Shown: piece by piece, positions 24,133 through 36,728 of the stretch
Position numbering within the stretch: the first letter of the stretch is position 1
Layout: every line of letters starts with the position of its first letter
NCBI GenBank assembly: GCA_002105175.1
Contig: MCGE01000005.1
Span: forward strand, 1,116,001-1,180,000
Length of the DNA: 64,000 nucleotides
Origin: Absidia repens
Lineage: Eukaryota > Mucoromycota > Mucoromycetes > Mucorales > Cunninghamellaceae
Direction: 5' to 3'
Notes under the pieces: model-generated
The model's database searches: none
Told to the model about the DNA's origin: nothing
What the model saw: only the letters and a program-made list of their open reading frames with translations
Translations under genes and position numbers: made by a program

Positions 24133-24651
24133 TTAGCATAATTAGTAGATCCCTTTAGATTAGACTATCATATACATACCCTTGAATCCATATATTTATT
24201 ACATATACATATTTATTTCTTTTGTCAATAAAACATTATTTATTAGCACCATTATCATGATTATTTTTTACAAATAAATATTGGATACTTTATCTTCTAT
24301 CATACGCACTCCCCAATAGAATATACAAAAATCAGAAAAAGAGCTGGATATATGAAGTCTTTTACTATGAAACTCCTTATTAGTCAATGTAACATAGTAT
24401 TTGCTCTGCAGTCTACATAAGTTTGCATACTGAATTCATCATCAACTAGACCTATTTGAAAAATTGTTGGGATTTGTGCTTCACCCGATGATGAAAAAAA
24501 TCCACGTGAGTCAGCGGAGCGGGGTTTGGTGGGGTTTGGTTATAATTTCTTCTCGTAAGCATATTTGTCTTCTTTTTCTTCTTTTTTTTTTTATCACTTT
24601 AATCAAGTTTTCTCCCAACCTACATTAATATTTTATACTTGTTCTTATATT
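24133..24651. promoter_or_regulatory. Intergenic region with CACGTG site upstream of b5-ACAD gene
   Basis: Holds the 3' end of the senescence gene, then a promoter-like stretch with a CACGTG E-box near 24503-24508, GC-rich AGCGGAGCGGGG and a duplicated GGGGTTTGGT. A pyrimidine-rich tract leads to the start codon. CACGTG can bind bHLH factors; which one is unknown. Confidence 0.5.
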
Positions 24652-26101
24652 ATGCAAACATACACTGTTGAACAAGTGGCTCAACACAACAATGCTAAGG
24701 ATTGCTGGATCATCGTCGACGGCAAAGTGTTTGACGTGACAAAGTTTTTAGCGGAACATCCTGGCGGCAAAAAGGTGCTTGTTAAAATGGCTGGAAAGGA
24801 CGCAAGTAAGCAATTCAAGAACTTCCATAACGACGCTATTATGCAACGTGTCGGCTTGCCCATGCAAATCGGTGTGATCGGTGACGCTACTACAACTGAT
24901 GCGCCAACTGCTGCTCCTGCCGCTGCCGCCGCCCCTGCTCCAGTTAAGAAATCCGAAAGTACCCCCACTCCTACATACTCTATTTCTGGGTATCTTTCTG
25001 GTGCTGATAGCAAGTTCGGTGAAGGTATTCCATATGGTGATCCCTCTTGGTACCAAGAATGGAACAGGTAAAAAAAGAATTTTTTGACAGGTGCGTGTGT
25101 GTGACATAATGAATGGTGCACTAAATTCTCTATCAATTGAATTTGCGACGTTCTAGTCCTTACTACAACGAATCTCACATTCATTTGAGAAAGGTGATGC
25201 GTGATTTTGTGGACAAAGAAATTACACCTTACTGTCATGAATGGAGCGAAGCCAAGGCCATCCCTCGATCTGTCCTGAAGAAGTGTGCTGAACTTGGTAT
25301 TTTGACTGCTATCTCTGGTGCCGCTACCAATCCCTCAGTGGCTCCCTTATTGCCTTATGGTTTACCTGCCGGATTGACTCTTGACAAGTTTGATATTTTC
25401 CATGAATTTATTTGTGTGGATGAACTCTCTCGCTGTGGATCTGGAGGTACAATGAGGATTTAGGGAGGGGAGGAATTGAAAGGAACTGTCCTTCTTATCA
25501 TTCTTTTTACATAGGTCTTGTTTGGGCTGTTGAAGGTGGTCTAGCTATCGTAAGTTATATGTACACAATATCTCCATCATCATATCACTTGAATTTACCA
25601 ATTTTCTTTGTTTCCTTGTTTGTTTGTAGGCGTTACCCCCTGTGATTAACTTTGGTAGTGAAGAAATGAAGAAAACCGTTGTACCTGGTGTACTCTCTGG
25701 TGAGAAAATCATCTCCTTGGCCATCACTGAACCTTCAGCGGGATCAGATGTCGCTTCTCTTGCAACCACTGCTGTAGATGCGGGCGATCATTTTGTTTTA
25801 AATGGTGAAAAGAAATGGATCACTCAAGGAGGTAATACAACAAGAAAAGGATAATGCGACTGTCTCTATTAAGAAAAAGAAAGGGTATTGAACGGTCCTC
25901 ATATTCTCAATTATTTGTAGCTTATGCTGATTACTATGTGGTGGCCTGCCGTACTGGAGGAGCTGGAATGGCCGGTATCTCCCTGTTGCTCGTTCCTCGC
26001 ACTTTAGAAGGTGTGAATGCCCGGGCTATGGATTGCCAAGGTATGTGGGGATCGGGCACCTCGTTTATCACTTTTGAAGATGTATGTATGATGAATAGTA
26101 A

Positions 26102-26139
<38 letters not shown>

Positions 26140-26923
26140 GTAAAAGATTAATTTGGTTCTTCTCTGTGTTTAGGCCAAGGTACCGAAATCCAATTTGATT
26201 GGCAAACTCAATGAAGGTTTCAAGTATATTATGACAAAGTATGGCAAAATGATGAAGATGAAATACCATAGAAGCTAATCTTTTTATTTTGCTACTAGCT
26301 TCAACCATGAGCGTCTTGGTATTGTGATGCAAGCTAATCGTATGGCTCGTGTTTGTATTGAAGAAGCATTCAAGGTATGTATGACTTTTTTAAAAGAACA
26401 AGTGGGATGATGTCAACAGCATGTCACTAAAAAAAATTACTTCGAATTAAAATAGCATTCGCTGAAGCGCGAGACTTTTGGCGTACCTCTTATCCAACAT
26501 CCGGTGATTCGAAACAAGTTTGGTCATTGTATCCGTCAAGTGGAAGCCACTCATGCCTGGTTGGAAAGTATCTTGTTCCAAGTCAAGACTTTACCTCATG
26601 AATCTCAAGCCAAGGTCCTCGGCGGTCCTATTGCTTTACTAAAGGCTCAAAGTACCCAAACTTTTGAATATTGCGCTCGGGAAGCTGCCCAGATCTTTGG
26701 TGGTTTGGCCTATACTCGTGGAGGTGTTGCTGAGAAGGTAGAACGCCTATACCGTGAAGTGCGCGCATATGCCATCCCAGGTGGATCAGAAGAAATTATG
26801 ATCGGTAAGTTCATCACAGTGTTCTAAGGTATAAAAAAAGACATATATCTCTAACCTTTTTTATTTGATTATGTTTTTATAGATTTGGGTGTACGACAAT
26901 CTCTAAAGAAAGTCAAATTATAA
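24652..26923 (+). CDS. Cytochrome b5 - acyl-CoA dehydrogenase fusion
   Basis: Nine exons (24652-25067, 25157-25446, 25515-25549, 25630-25831, 25921-26081, 26174-26238, 26299-26374, 26456-26804, 26883-26923) encode 544 residues. Residues 1-77 are a cytochrome b5 domain: YTVEQVAQHNNAKDCWIIV, the haem motif EHPGGKK (H36) and the second ligand FHN (H59). An Ala/Pro linker (about 83-100) joins a full acyl-CoA dehydrogenase with FAD/substrate motifs SLAITEPSAGSDV, GEKKWITQG, RLGIVMQANRMARVC, QIFGGLAYTRGG and YAIPGGSEEIM. At the position of the catalytic Glu of medium-chain enzymes (YEGT) this protein has PGG, so its base probably lies elsewhere, as in isovaleryl/long-chain types. No mitochondrial presequence precedes the b5 domain, and the C-terminus KVKL is not a standard peroxisomal signal. 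The b5 module suggests internal electron transfer. b5-ACAD fusions are known in fungi. Confidence 0.93.
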
Positions 26924-27129
26924 ATTAGATAGTTTGTATTTTTTGCTTTATTTTGGTCTTACTCGTCTTCTCTTTCCCTTTTTTATTATTACTGCTATTG
27001 ATATACTTTTCAACCAATTTTTAAAGCCCCTGTGTAACCTCTATTATATGAATTAAAATAAAAGCTCAGTCTTCCCTTTTTCTTTTCTGTCTTTCTCTTT
27101 ATTTTCTTTTTTTTTTCTCTTTTATAATC

Positions 27130-28372
27130 ATGATACCCCTTCCTCTCCTTTCTTTGATACTACTGTCCTTTTTATATAGTGTATATGCAGTTGCTGGAGG
27201 TGAAGGAACTTACGCAAATGCTGCAGTTGAAGGTGCCCAAATTATCGACAATTCAACACACATTCCGGTAATGTCAAACGGATTACTATTACTATTACTA
27301 TTACTATTACTATTACTATTACTATTACTATTACTATTACTAATATACTCGCTCTCTTTCTTCATTCTTACTCTAAGACTGGCTTTTATACATTTCGACA
27401 TGTGGAAACCAACAAATATCTTCAATTCATAGACTTCCAGAATCAAATAGTGCCTACCCAAGGCGAAAATTCGACAGTATTCAATGGCACTCTTTTTACT
27501 GTAAAATGGCATGGCGACAAAAACTACTCCATTCAACATGTGAATCATGCCAACCTGCTGAAGTGTTTATCAACGAGGTGGGATCATACTAGAGGAAGTG
27601 ACGATGCAGGTGTAAGTTTAAGAAGAATACGGTTCGAGCAATTGGGAAGCAACAATAACTTACTTATACTGGATGTCTTCTTTGTCTATTTTAGGTAGCA
27701 TGGCAGTGTGAAGTGGACAACAAAACGATCGATAAACCTGACTTTGACATCTATCCGAATTTCCATGGGGTATACAATGCATCACTACCACGGCCTTTAC
27801 ATGGCGGGAAAGGGCACGGAAAACGGGAAGATACGAATACTAGTCACCACCACCAATCAGAACGACGGTTTGTGAACACCTACGAAGCCATCCGACCGGA
27901 CAAACAACAATGGCTCTTCATGCGCGCCGATCCATCCGCCTCCTTTGACTGGACCAATGTTGCTTTTGATCCTACTACCGGAAAAAACCAATACTCGGGA
28001 GACATCATTCAACCCAATCGAAAAGAAAAAAGGAACTCTGGAAGCCATTTGGTGTACTTGGTGTCTGCCGCTCATTTGTGGAACATGCGATCGCGTTGCC
28101 TTCATCCTACCGCTTCCTATGTCTTTGACTTTACTCCAAATAACACTGGCGTGACCAATTTAGACTTTTGCCACTGGGGAAATCAATCGCTGCTTTGGGA
28201 AATGACATTATGGAAGCCAAAGGACTTTGTGCTCGGGGAAGAACCCAATCCTGCTTTTGTCCACCCGGAAGTCTCTGTATGGGCTGTCTTTGGTTCTGGT
28301 TACCCTGTTGAAACTCTTACTTTATGGTCCTGTTTGCTATTTGTTTCTCTTATCGCTTGGATTTGCCATTGA
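27130..28372 (+). CDS. Secreted/membrane-anchored glycoprotein, unknown family
   Basis: Three exons (27130-27267, 27378-27611, 27695-28372) encode 349 residues. I do not recognise the family. Visible features: an N-terminal signal peptide (MIPLPLLSLILLSFLYSVYA), a string of N-glycosylation sequons (NST, NGT, NYS, NKT, NAS, NTS, NNT, NQS), several Trp and Cys residues, and a hydrophobic C-terminus (TLTLWSCLLFVSLIAWICH) that could be a GPI signal or a single anchor. The segment GFYTFRHVETNKYLQF near residue 48 loosely resembles the ligand repeat of beta-trefoil/MIR-type domains. It is probably routed through the secretory pathway to the surface or ER. The first intron contains a long ATTACT hexanucleotide microsatellite. 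An AATAAA is near 28477. Confidence 0.75.
27281..27342 (+). repeat. (ATTACT)n microsatellite inside an intron
   Basis: About ten tandem ATTACT units, directly visible, within the first intron of the secreted glycoprotein gene. Read as coding it would give a Leu run, but the splice phase excludes it from the mRNA. Confidence 0.93.
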
Positions 28373-28980
28373 TGATTTGGTTTGGATTACATGTCTACTC
28401 CTTCTCAAATTAGAATTTAGATGGTTTAGTTTATATCCCTTAGATAGTTAGTTCTTCATGAGTATTTTATCTTCCAATAAAAATGCTATTATTTGTACAT
28501 TCTTCATTCATATTGTCAAAATACCAATATTGTCTACATATTTTTCACAATTAGTTGCATGTAGACCCATATTTTTTTTATTCATATGTTGGAGGGCTGA
28601 CCAATCATATCTTTTACAATCAGTTGCTAGTAAACCCTTTTTTTCACTCACTAATAAATCATATATCGTAAAGTTGATCAATCATAAACACACATACACA
28701 TACACATACACATACACATACAAATATATATAATATATGCTGAGACAGACATAATCATCAGTTATACAAAAGACCAGTCTTTTTTATTTTATTATTGAAA
28801 TAAAGGTATAAACTAACCTAAACGACAACAAATAAACTATAATAGATGACTGGGGTTGGCATGGAAAAGGCGATAGGAGGGCGTTTGTAGTTGCGTGTGC
28901 TTGTGTAAAGGGAAAAAAAAAAAAAAAAAAAAAAGAAGAAGAAAAAAAGAAGGTACTAAGGGGGTGAATCTAATAGCTAG
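28373..28980. other. Convergent intergenic region with (ACACAT)n repeat
   Basis: 3' flanks of the glycoprotein gene (+) and the bromodomain gene (-). A short ACACAT microsatellite lies at about 28686-28722 and an A run at 28912-28933. No gene seen. Confidence 0.6.
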
Positions 28981-31900
28981 CTAATCAATGTCCATATCCA
29001 TATCGTCTTTGATGTCAGTGTCATTTGGAGGTCGCAAGCGGATGCATTTAGTCGATATTTTTCGTTGAAGATCGTTCATATTGATATGTGCCCGTCGTAC
29101 GAATCCAGGAGCCGGGATGCGTCGATAATCCACTGTGTCTCGTTGCCAAATGAATAGATCCCGCCAATCTTGATCACGATTCAAAGAGCTTGTTTCGAAT
29201 TGATGGAACATCATCTTTTGTTTGCTGATATCTACATTATGGTGCTCCTAGAAAAAATAGAAAACCACACAATAAAGAAAATGTAAGTGAGTTTTCCTTG
29301 AATAGCGAGTGATCAGTAGGTTTTTGATGATGACTTACAAGACTTTTCAAACGACTTTCTCTGTCTTTCCGCTTTTGTTGTTCCATCCATTCTTTGTGTT
29401 CCCTATTAAACATGCATAACAGTGATAAACACGGTGACACTTGTTTAATCCCCCACCTTCCCCTCTTATCGCCTTTTTTTCTTTTTGTGACAACACTTGC
29501 TTTTCCTATTTTATTTTTAATAGCTAACCACAACATCGCCATGTTTTTACCCAATAACCAGCCTTCTTCACCCCACCCCACCCCAGTTTATTTTATTTTT
29601 TTCATATCCCATTACTTACTTTCTTTGTTCTTCATGATGCCGGAGGGTTTGTTGCTTTTTCTCCATGTACAAGCGATCCTTTTCTTTTCTTTGTTCTTCC
29701 ACCACTCGTTTCTATATAATAATAGTGAAGACATTAATAACGATCATTCATTTCAAAAACGCCCTTGTTTTTTGTTACCTGTTGGTCACGAGCACGATTT
29801 TCGTGCTTCATGCGATCGATAAACTCGGTGATATCAAAAGCCTTTGCAGGTGAAGGTGTCGCTTCCTTTGGCTTCGGTAATGCTGATGCCGCTGATGATG
29901 TGTTTGCTGATAATGTTGGTGTACATATTGAGTTATCCAAATCATCTGTAGATCCCGACTTTTGAGCCAACGCTAGCCACTTGTCATGGTTCTGTAATAC
30001 AATTGGTGCCTATCGATAGAGATGTTAAAATAAATGAGTCGAAATCATTTGTATCTTCCAACTTACCTTTTTTTCCTGTCGTTTTTCAGGTGGTGGCGAT
30101 GTTTTATTTCCAATGGCCAATTTTGGACGAGCAGAATCGGCTGGTGGCTCCTTTGACAAAGCGAGTCCAGGCGCCTTTAGTGGTTTCGATTCATTCTGTA
30201 ATGGTGTCGTCATTGTAGGTGTAGTTGATGGCGGAGGAGTTGGTGTATTCTAAAAAAAAAATAAGGCAGCTCATTAGTCGATCATTCCAACTCCTTCACT
30301 CTTTCCAGTTCTTCTTTTGGTACTTACAGATTTTATTTCATTTTTTGGTTTGGTAGTTAATTTAAGTCGTAGTATTGTTGGTGGTCGTGCTAAAAACAAA
30401 AAAATTGTTATTTTCGCAGTTCATAATATTTTTTACTTCATTTTGCTTACCCTCTTCATTTGCCGGTGTTCCTGTTAATGCTGTTGCTGTTACTGTTGCG
30501 GCCGTTGATACTGCTGCTGTTGGTGCTGTTGTTGTTGTTGTAGTTGTATATCCGTTGACTGAGTCCTGCACTGGTGTAATTACTGATGCTATTGGGGTTG
30601 TTGCTATGTAAGAAAAAAGTTAGACGGTTAATAATAATGATATTGAAAGCCTCATTTTGATTTACCTTGTGTATCATGCGCCACAAGTTTGATCCTTTTG
30701 TTCTGCTTTTTAGAATCCTTTTTTGCTATATCAATAAATAAATAAAAAGAGTGACCAAGTCAGAATGCCTGAATCACACAGTAGCCCATTCCCTTCTTAT
30801 GTTACCTTTCGACGATGACTTCTTATGCACTTTTTTCCAGAAAGATTCAAAGACGTGTTCAAACTTCTTGCCCAACTGATGCACAGCATGTTCCGGAGGG
30901 TTATAAGCGTAGCAATTTTTGAATATCAGTCGAATATCATCTTCGAATTCGTTTTCATTGGCGTATTCGTAATCCGATAGCTTTCTTTCCACTGTTGATA
31001 AATCCATAGGTTTCGAGATGATAAGATAATAGTCAGTGGCGCCCCATGCTTCAGCATTGACCGGTGCGACAAATGGCCAGTTCAAATTTTCATGCTTCGA
31101 TTTCTTTAGTTCCTTCAGAGTAGCTTCGCAATGCTTGAATTGGTCGTCGGGCATGATCGTCACTTCATCCATCACATTATCACTAATTTCCATAGCTACG
31201 TTTCCGTTCACAGTGCTGTCGTTACCATTGGCGATGAAATTTTGCTGTAGAATCGTTCCCGTTGAATTCGGTAGGTCAGTGTTTTGTTGTGTGATAATCT
31301 AACAAAAGAAGTACATAGGAGTTTGTATCAATACTTTCATATACATGTATGGTTTATATTACCGGTTGTGGTTCAGGCCGTTTGTCAAGCCATTTTTGGA
31401 AAACCTCTTCCAATTTCTTGGCATCTAAAGATACAGGGTCTTGAGCATTGTTGTAAAGATAACAGTTGTAGAAGATCAATTGAATATCTGCCAAGAACGC
31501 GTCGACGGTTTCATATTGGTGTAAGTTGAGCTTTTGAGAGACAGTGCCGAGATCCATAGGTTGTTTTACAATTTGCAGGTAGTCGGGTATGTTGAATGCC
31601 ACTACGTCCACAGGTTGTAAAAATGCAATAGCTTTTCGATGTTTCATAAGTGCCGTTAGTGTTTTTATACAGTATGCCTGTTCTTGTTTTGTTAAATGCT
31701 GTTCTTGTTGATTTTGTTGCTGTACAGGTTGTTGTTGTTGTTGAAGTTGTGAAGATATAGATGGTGGCTGTGAATTTGGAGTAGAAGGTTGATATGAATT
31801 ATTTGGCTGATATGTTTGCTGTTGTTGTTGTTGTAAATGATGGGGTTGGTGATACTGCTGCTGGTATGTATTTTGTGGTAGCAAAGAGTCGTAGTTATTG

Positions 31901-32202
31901 CCGTCATACGTATTGAGATCGATCAATTTATTGGCTGCATCGTTGTATATAATGTTATTTTGTTGTGTATATATTGAATCATCCGTATAAGCATCGTGGG
32001 CAATGGGTGACAAAGAAGGCTGTGGTGATAAGTTATCGTTTAACTCGCTGTTTTTTTTATTAAGGAGAATAATAATAATAATAAAATTTTTTAGTTAGTC
32101 AAATTTATCCTTAAAGTAAACAACATATTCTGTGAATACTTACTTGTCATAATCTTGCTCCATAAGCGAAGCAAAAGGTCGCTTTTGGGCTTGATTGGTC
32201 AT
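28981..32202 (-). CDS. Tandem bromodomain protein, Bdf1/BET-like without recognisable NET domain
   Basis: Eleven exons on the minus strand: 32202-32144, 32047-31363, 31298-30806, 30725-30666, 30603-30451, 30389-30328, 30249-30067, 30009-29779, 29711-29620, 29402-29339, 29247-28981, giving 782 residues. After a Gln/Asn-rich N-terminus come two bromodomains. The first (about 145-245) contains IPDYLQIVKQPMDLGTVSQK and FYNCYLYNN. The second (about 285-395) contains WPFVAPVNAEAWGATDYY, SKPMDLSTVERKL and FKNCYAYNPPEH. Both keep the acetyl-lysine-binding Asn (NCYLYN, NCYAYN). The pair resembles BET proteins, which read acetylated histone H4 and work with TFIID. The remainder is Thr/Pro-rich followed by a charged, coiled region (KRVVEEQRKEKDRLYMEKKQ). 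I do not find the NET domain expected in BET/Bdf1 proteins. The acidic end DMDMDID closes the protein. Confidence 0.9.
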
Positions 32203-32698
32203 GATAACGGTTGATCGATTAAAGTATGGATAAAAAAAAAATAAAAAAAAATTGAAAAAATTGAATAACGAATAATAAGAAAGTCTGCGTCATATGATGA
32301 TACTAGTGTCGGTAATTAAATTCCTGTCATATCTAATTTTTTTTCCCGATTCCGCCCCCCAGTCCCAAAATATTTTTCCCCAGACCAAGCAGATTTCGCC
32401 CTCATTGATTCACCACTACCCCGTTTTTATCAACAGGTCTCCCACCATTAGTTCTCCTATACTAGTAATCAACCCCTCCTCATGTCCCAGTGTGCTGTGT
32501 TTATACGACATGTGTATGTTCAATAACAGCGTCTATTCTAGTTTCTAAAAAATAAAATGAGTACAAATGAAAGTTTTTATTGGGGTTTCTATATAAAGGT
32601 TTTGATAAAAAATGAATACACTGATAAATTACAATATAGGCAAAATAAAAGAATTTACTAAACTACAAGTCTAGTTACACTAAACTAAGATCTGAAAT
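32203..32698. promoter_or_regulatory. Bromodomain gene promoter and agmatinase 3' region
   Basis: Minus-strand AATAAA for the agmatinase-like gene near 32575-32580. The rest is AT-rich promoter sequence. No gene seen. Confidence 0.5.
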
Positions 32699-34139
32699 CT
32701 ATTCGTCACGCTTCACCATCATAGACATAATTTCATAAATCAAATCGGCTGCGAGGTAACTAGTGAGTTGGGCTTGAGTATCATAAGCAGGAGCAACTAA
32801 ATAAATCAGACGAAATGTTAGTTATTTTTCTGGTCCTTTCTATTGATGCCGTTTTCCTTCTTACCTTCTACCACGTCCATGCCAACGATGTTATAACCAT
32901 TCAAACCACGTAAGATATATTTGAGTTCACGGGTCAACAAACCACCACTTTCAGGAGTACCAGTAGCAGGAGCCATGCTGTAAGGATCAATAAATAATTG
33001 AGTACTCTGTATATATCATTTTTTGAATCCTCTTCTTTTTTATCGTTACCTTGGATCAATGACATCAATATCAATAGACAAGTATAAGAGAGTGTCATCC
33101 TTGGGACCAATTACTTCCTTAATGCGTTCCACCATACCTTCAACACCCATGGAGAAGATATCATTGGCTTTGACCATACGGAATCCCAAGGCTTCATCAC
33201 GTTGAATATCTTCTTCGTCATACAAGCTAGATCTGATACCAACATGCATAGAAGTACCATTAGTAGTAAGACCTTCTTTGGCGGCATGGTAAAGAGGGTT
33301 GCCGTGGTTGAATCGAGATTGTTTGGCCTTGACGTTATAGATTTCAGGAGCCCTATTCAAGATATGTAAAAATAAATCAATTGATTATTTCATATATATA
33401 TATATATATAATTAAGCTTACCAAGTATCAAGATGAGAGTCGAAATGGATGACAGTAATAGGCTTCTTGTAAGCAGCATGCATTGCTCTTAAAACAGGTA
33501 AAAGAATAGTATGATCACCACCAAGGGTAACAAGACGAGGGGGAGTAGCCACTTGTTGGTCAGGCTTGGGAGGGCGCTGAAGTACATATTTGGCATGAGC
33601 TTCAATTTGACCCATAGCATGTTCCGCATCAAAAGGTTCAAAGGGAATATCACCACAGTCAACCAACTTTGCCCATGACTTGAATGGATTCACCTTGATT
33701 TCATAGTTGAAGCCCTAAAAAAAAACAATTCATATCTCAGCATACATAAATATATCCTTTTGTATATTTTCATCTGTTTCGCACTTACCTTGATACGTTT
33801 AGAACCTTCACGAATGGCAGAGGGACCAAAACGAGCACCAGTTCTAAAAGTGACACCAATATCATAGGGAGCACCAATGACAGCAATGTCGTAATCTTCA
33901 ACAATTCCTTCTTCAAAACACTGCAAGTAAGGTAGATGGGCAAAGGTGGAGATACCAGCAAAGGAAGGCATATACACATCCTTATCCAACACAGGACGAT
34001 CAAAGTTGACAGCAATGTCAGAAGGACCAGATACAATAGGCATTTGACCCAAGACTTCTCCATGATCGTGACCAGCATGACCAGCTGCCAAGGCTACGAG
34101 ACCAGAAAGAGCAACACTTTTAAGAATACTGAAATACAT
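32699..34139 (-). CDS. Agmatinase-like ureohydrolase (arginase family), probably secreted
   Basis: Five exons on the minus strand (34139-33789, 33714-33422, 33352-33050, 32977-32865, 32796-32699) encode 385 residues. Arginase-family motifs are complete: [27 protein letters not shown] (H185), HFDSHLD (D209, H211, D213), and SIDIDVIDP followed by [12 protein letters not shown]. These supply the binuclear manganese ligands. The GAPYD and RTGARFGP signatures are typical of agmatinase, which hydrolyses agmatine to putrescine and urea; other ureohydrolases are possible. The start [20 protein letters not shown] looks like a signal peptide, and a His-rich HAGHDHGE follows, so secretion or vacuolar routing is inferred. 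The C-terminus is KRDE, close to but not a standard ER retention signal. AT-rich introns include a short AT microsatellite. Confidence 0.92.
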
Positions 34140-35124
34140 TAGAATAAAAATAAATAAATAATAAACTTCTGGGGAAAGAAAAAAAAGAAAAAGAGAAAAA
34201 AAAAAAACAACTGGGTGGCACCTTTTTAAACCCTTTTTTGGTTCAGGTGAGCTTAGTAAATTTCCTTTTCTTAACACCGGTGTTTGATTTTCGGGTCAAG
34301 TCCTAGCATTTGATTGGCTTTCATTACAAATCTTAGCGCTTTCCTTGCTATTCCAGAGGATATGACTCGATTTTCTCTTATTTCTCGGATAAAATATGAT
34401 AGCTAAATCCCTGATATGTATTTTAAAAGTAAAATAAAAACTGCTTCACTTTTGCTATTGTTTTATATATGACAATGAAGCAAAAAAAAATGCCAGCATG
34501 AAAGCACTAGTGTCCCTGTGTTATTTGATTGGTGGAATTAAAGCTGTATGATCAATGCAAGAAATATAAAAGGGGACAATTTCCAACTTGTGTGCTCCGA
34601 TTAAAAAACTAAGGTGGCTTTTCTAACTTTTATTCCCACCTTTCCCAGTTTGACTCATTGGGCTGAATGTTAAATCGATAATTCCAAAACCGGGAAGGTT
34701 TCAAGCTTTGCCTTCACTGTCCTCCTTTTATATTGATAGCGTTGGATGTGGCACCTACTCAAACGTGTGAATTGTTAAATATCAACTCCCTCTAAACCAT
34801 TATTTTTTTTTTTTTTACAGAATATGTCAAATTTCATTCTTTTATTTGAATAGACACACACCTGTACAAACCAAATGCTCGAGACTGTACCACTTGCAGA
34901 CAGACATTGTATCGTAGAGAATGGTTGGCCACATTTTGACCATCCCACCCCAATAGCTCAATACATTTCACCCCTGCCCCACCCTCTCTGGGCACTCTCG
35001 ACCGAGTCCACACACTGTTGGATTTAAACACCGCCTTGTTTTTTTGAAAAATAAAATTGAATTTCATTTTTCTCTTTTCCTTTCTTGTAAAGGAACACCA
35101 CAACGCGAACTGCACTTCACCATC
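34140..35124. promoter_or_regulatory. Divergent intergenic region, agmatinase-like / Med27
   Basis: About 985 bases between opposed start codons. AT-rich with GATT/GGCT elements, T run near 34804-34816, and a CT-rich tract (35060-35090) before the Med27 start. No coding frame supported. Confidence 0.5.
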
Positions 35125-36728
35125 ATGACAGCCACTAGAACACAAAAAGAAATCGAGCAAGATGTGGCAAACATAAATCACGCTTTATTGACAGTAAATT
35201 GCTTATAAAATATACAGATGATTACAATGGAAAATCAAACCACTTACGAGTACACAATTACAAATATAGGTATCTGAATTGCGGTCCTCTTTACGACAAT
35301 TTGTACGCACTGTTGAATCAAATCCCAAGAATCCATCATATATCAATCAGTTTGGTGATGGTCTACAGAAGATCAGGCGTGATCTCAGTCGACAGGCGTT
35401 GGAGGGCGAACATCTCAAGGGTAAAATAAATAGCACCTATTCTAACGAAAGCTCATTGACTGCCATATACTGTATATCTTGTACCTCTTGTCTAATGTAC
35501 CGCCTTCATTTTATGTTGTTAGGCGCTTTGGAATATGCTCAGCAAGTAGCTCAAGAAAATGATTTTGATTGGCCAGCTATCAAAGAGTAAGTATTAGAAT
35601 AATATCACTGTCGATCGCAATATTCTTATCCTTATCCTCTTTCTCTCGTCTTCACTAAATAGATCCATGATTGACGAAACTAACGTTGAACGACACATTG
35701 ATACGGACTCCAGGACGAAACAAGAAACTGGTAGTCTTGTGAAAAGTCAGGTGGATTATTTATTTAGGTAAGTAAATGGAACGAAGGTGACGATCCTCTT
35801 CAGAAGCGCTAACCATATCATACCTTATAGTGAATTGTCGTCGGTCGTAATCCAAAAACATAATGCTCACCTTTCTCAAGACGAGATTCCCACGGATTTT
35901 ATCACCAAAACCTTTGAAACTTGGATGACTTCAAGTAAAGATCAGCGAAGGCATATTCATGGGAAATTTTTACAACCTGAGCAGCGTATTACGACAGGTT
36001 CTGCGTGCTGTTTGGAGGTAAGTCCATAGAATAAGATAAAATGGGTCGATTCTTTAAAACTGATTGTATTTCTTTCTATGTACTATCAATAGATGTCCGT
36101 AGAAAAGGTGCTGACCGCTACTTTAGATCTAGAATACCATCATACGTCCAACTCTTTGATCATCCACCGATATGAAATTAAGGGACCCAAAGAAGATGTA
36201 AGATTTTATTGTTGATCACAAATCATATAAACATACCTAACATTATTGCTATTTTGGTAGAAACCATTTTGGCAAGATTCAAAGTACAATGTATTCCAAA
36301 AAATCAACATGATCGCCGCAAAAGCCTTTGAGGAAATGACCGTTTTATCAGCAAGAGAAGCGCTATTGAACTCCTTGGTAGGTCACAATGATTATTATTA
36401 TTTTGAAAAAAAAAAAAGAGAAAAAAGTATGTACGGAATACTAATATGGCATTTACTTATTTTTATGTAGAATTGGCTTTCAAGCTATCATCACTTATTT
36501 TCGGAACCTTGTCAGCGCTGCCACAAACGTCTGCAATTTGATTCACCACGTTACAAACATTTACCACCAGTGATACGGACCTGGAGCCATGACAAAAACA
36601 ACAACACAACCAACAGTTCCAACTCATCACCATCATTGGTATCAACAAACAATGAATCTACGATATCAAATCGCACTGATTTGGGATTGCCTTACCATCT
36701 GCGGTGTTATACTGGCCTGAATACATAG
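35125..36728 (+). CDS. MED27: Mediator complex subunit 27
   Basis: Eight exons (35125-35193, 35270-35420, 35523-35586, 35663-35767, 35831-36017, 36093-36197, 36261-36377, 36471-36728) encode 351 residues with phase kept throughout. The diagnostic part is the C-terminal Med27 domain: LLNSLNWLSSYHHLFSEPCQ, then C-x-x-C (CQRCHKRL), LPPVIRTW and the final YHLRCY, which give the zinc-finger-like Cys/His set of Med27. The N-terminal half is helical (LRSSLRQFVRTV, EGEHLKGALEYAQQVAQEND). Med27 sits in the upper tail/head interface of Mediator and transmits activator signals to RNA polymerase II. Residues 295-330 hold an Asn/Ser-rich insertion. Assignment rests on the C-terminal motif; the N-terminal exons are supported by phase only. 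Confidence 0.88.
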
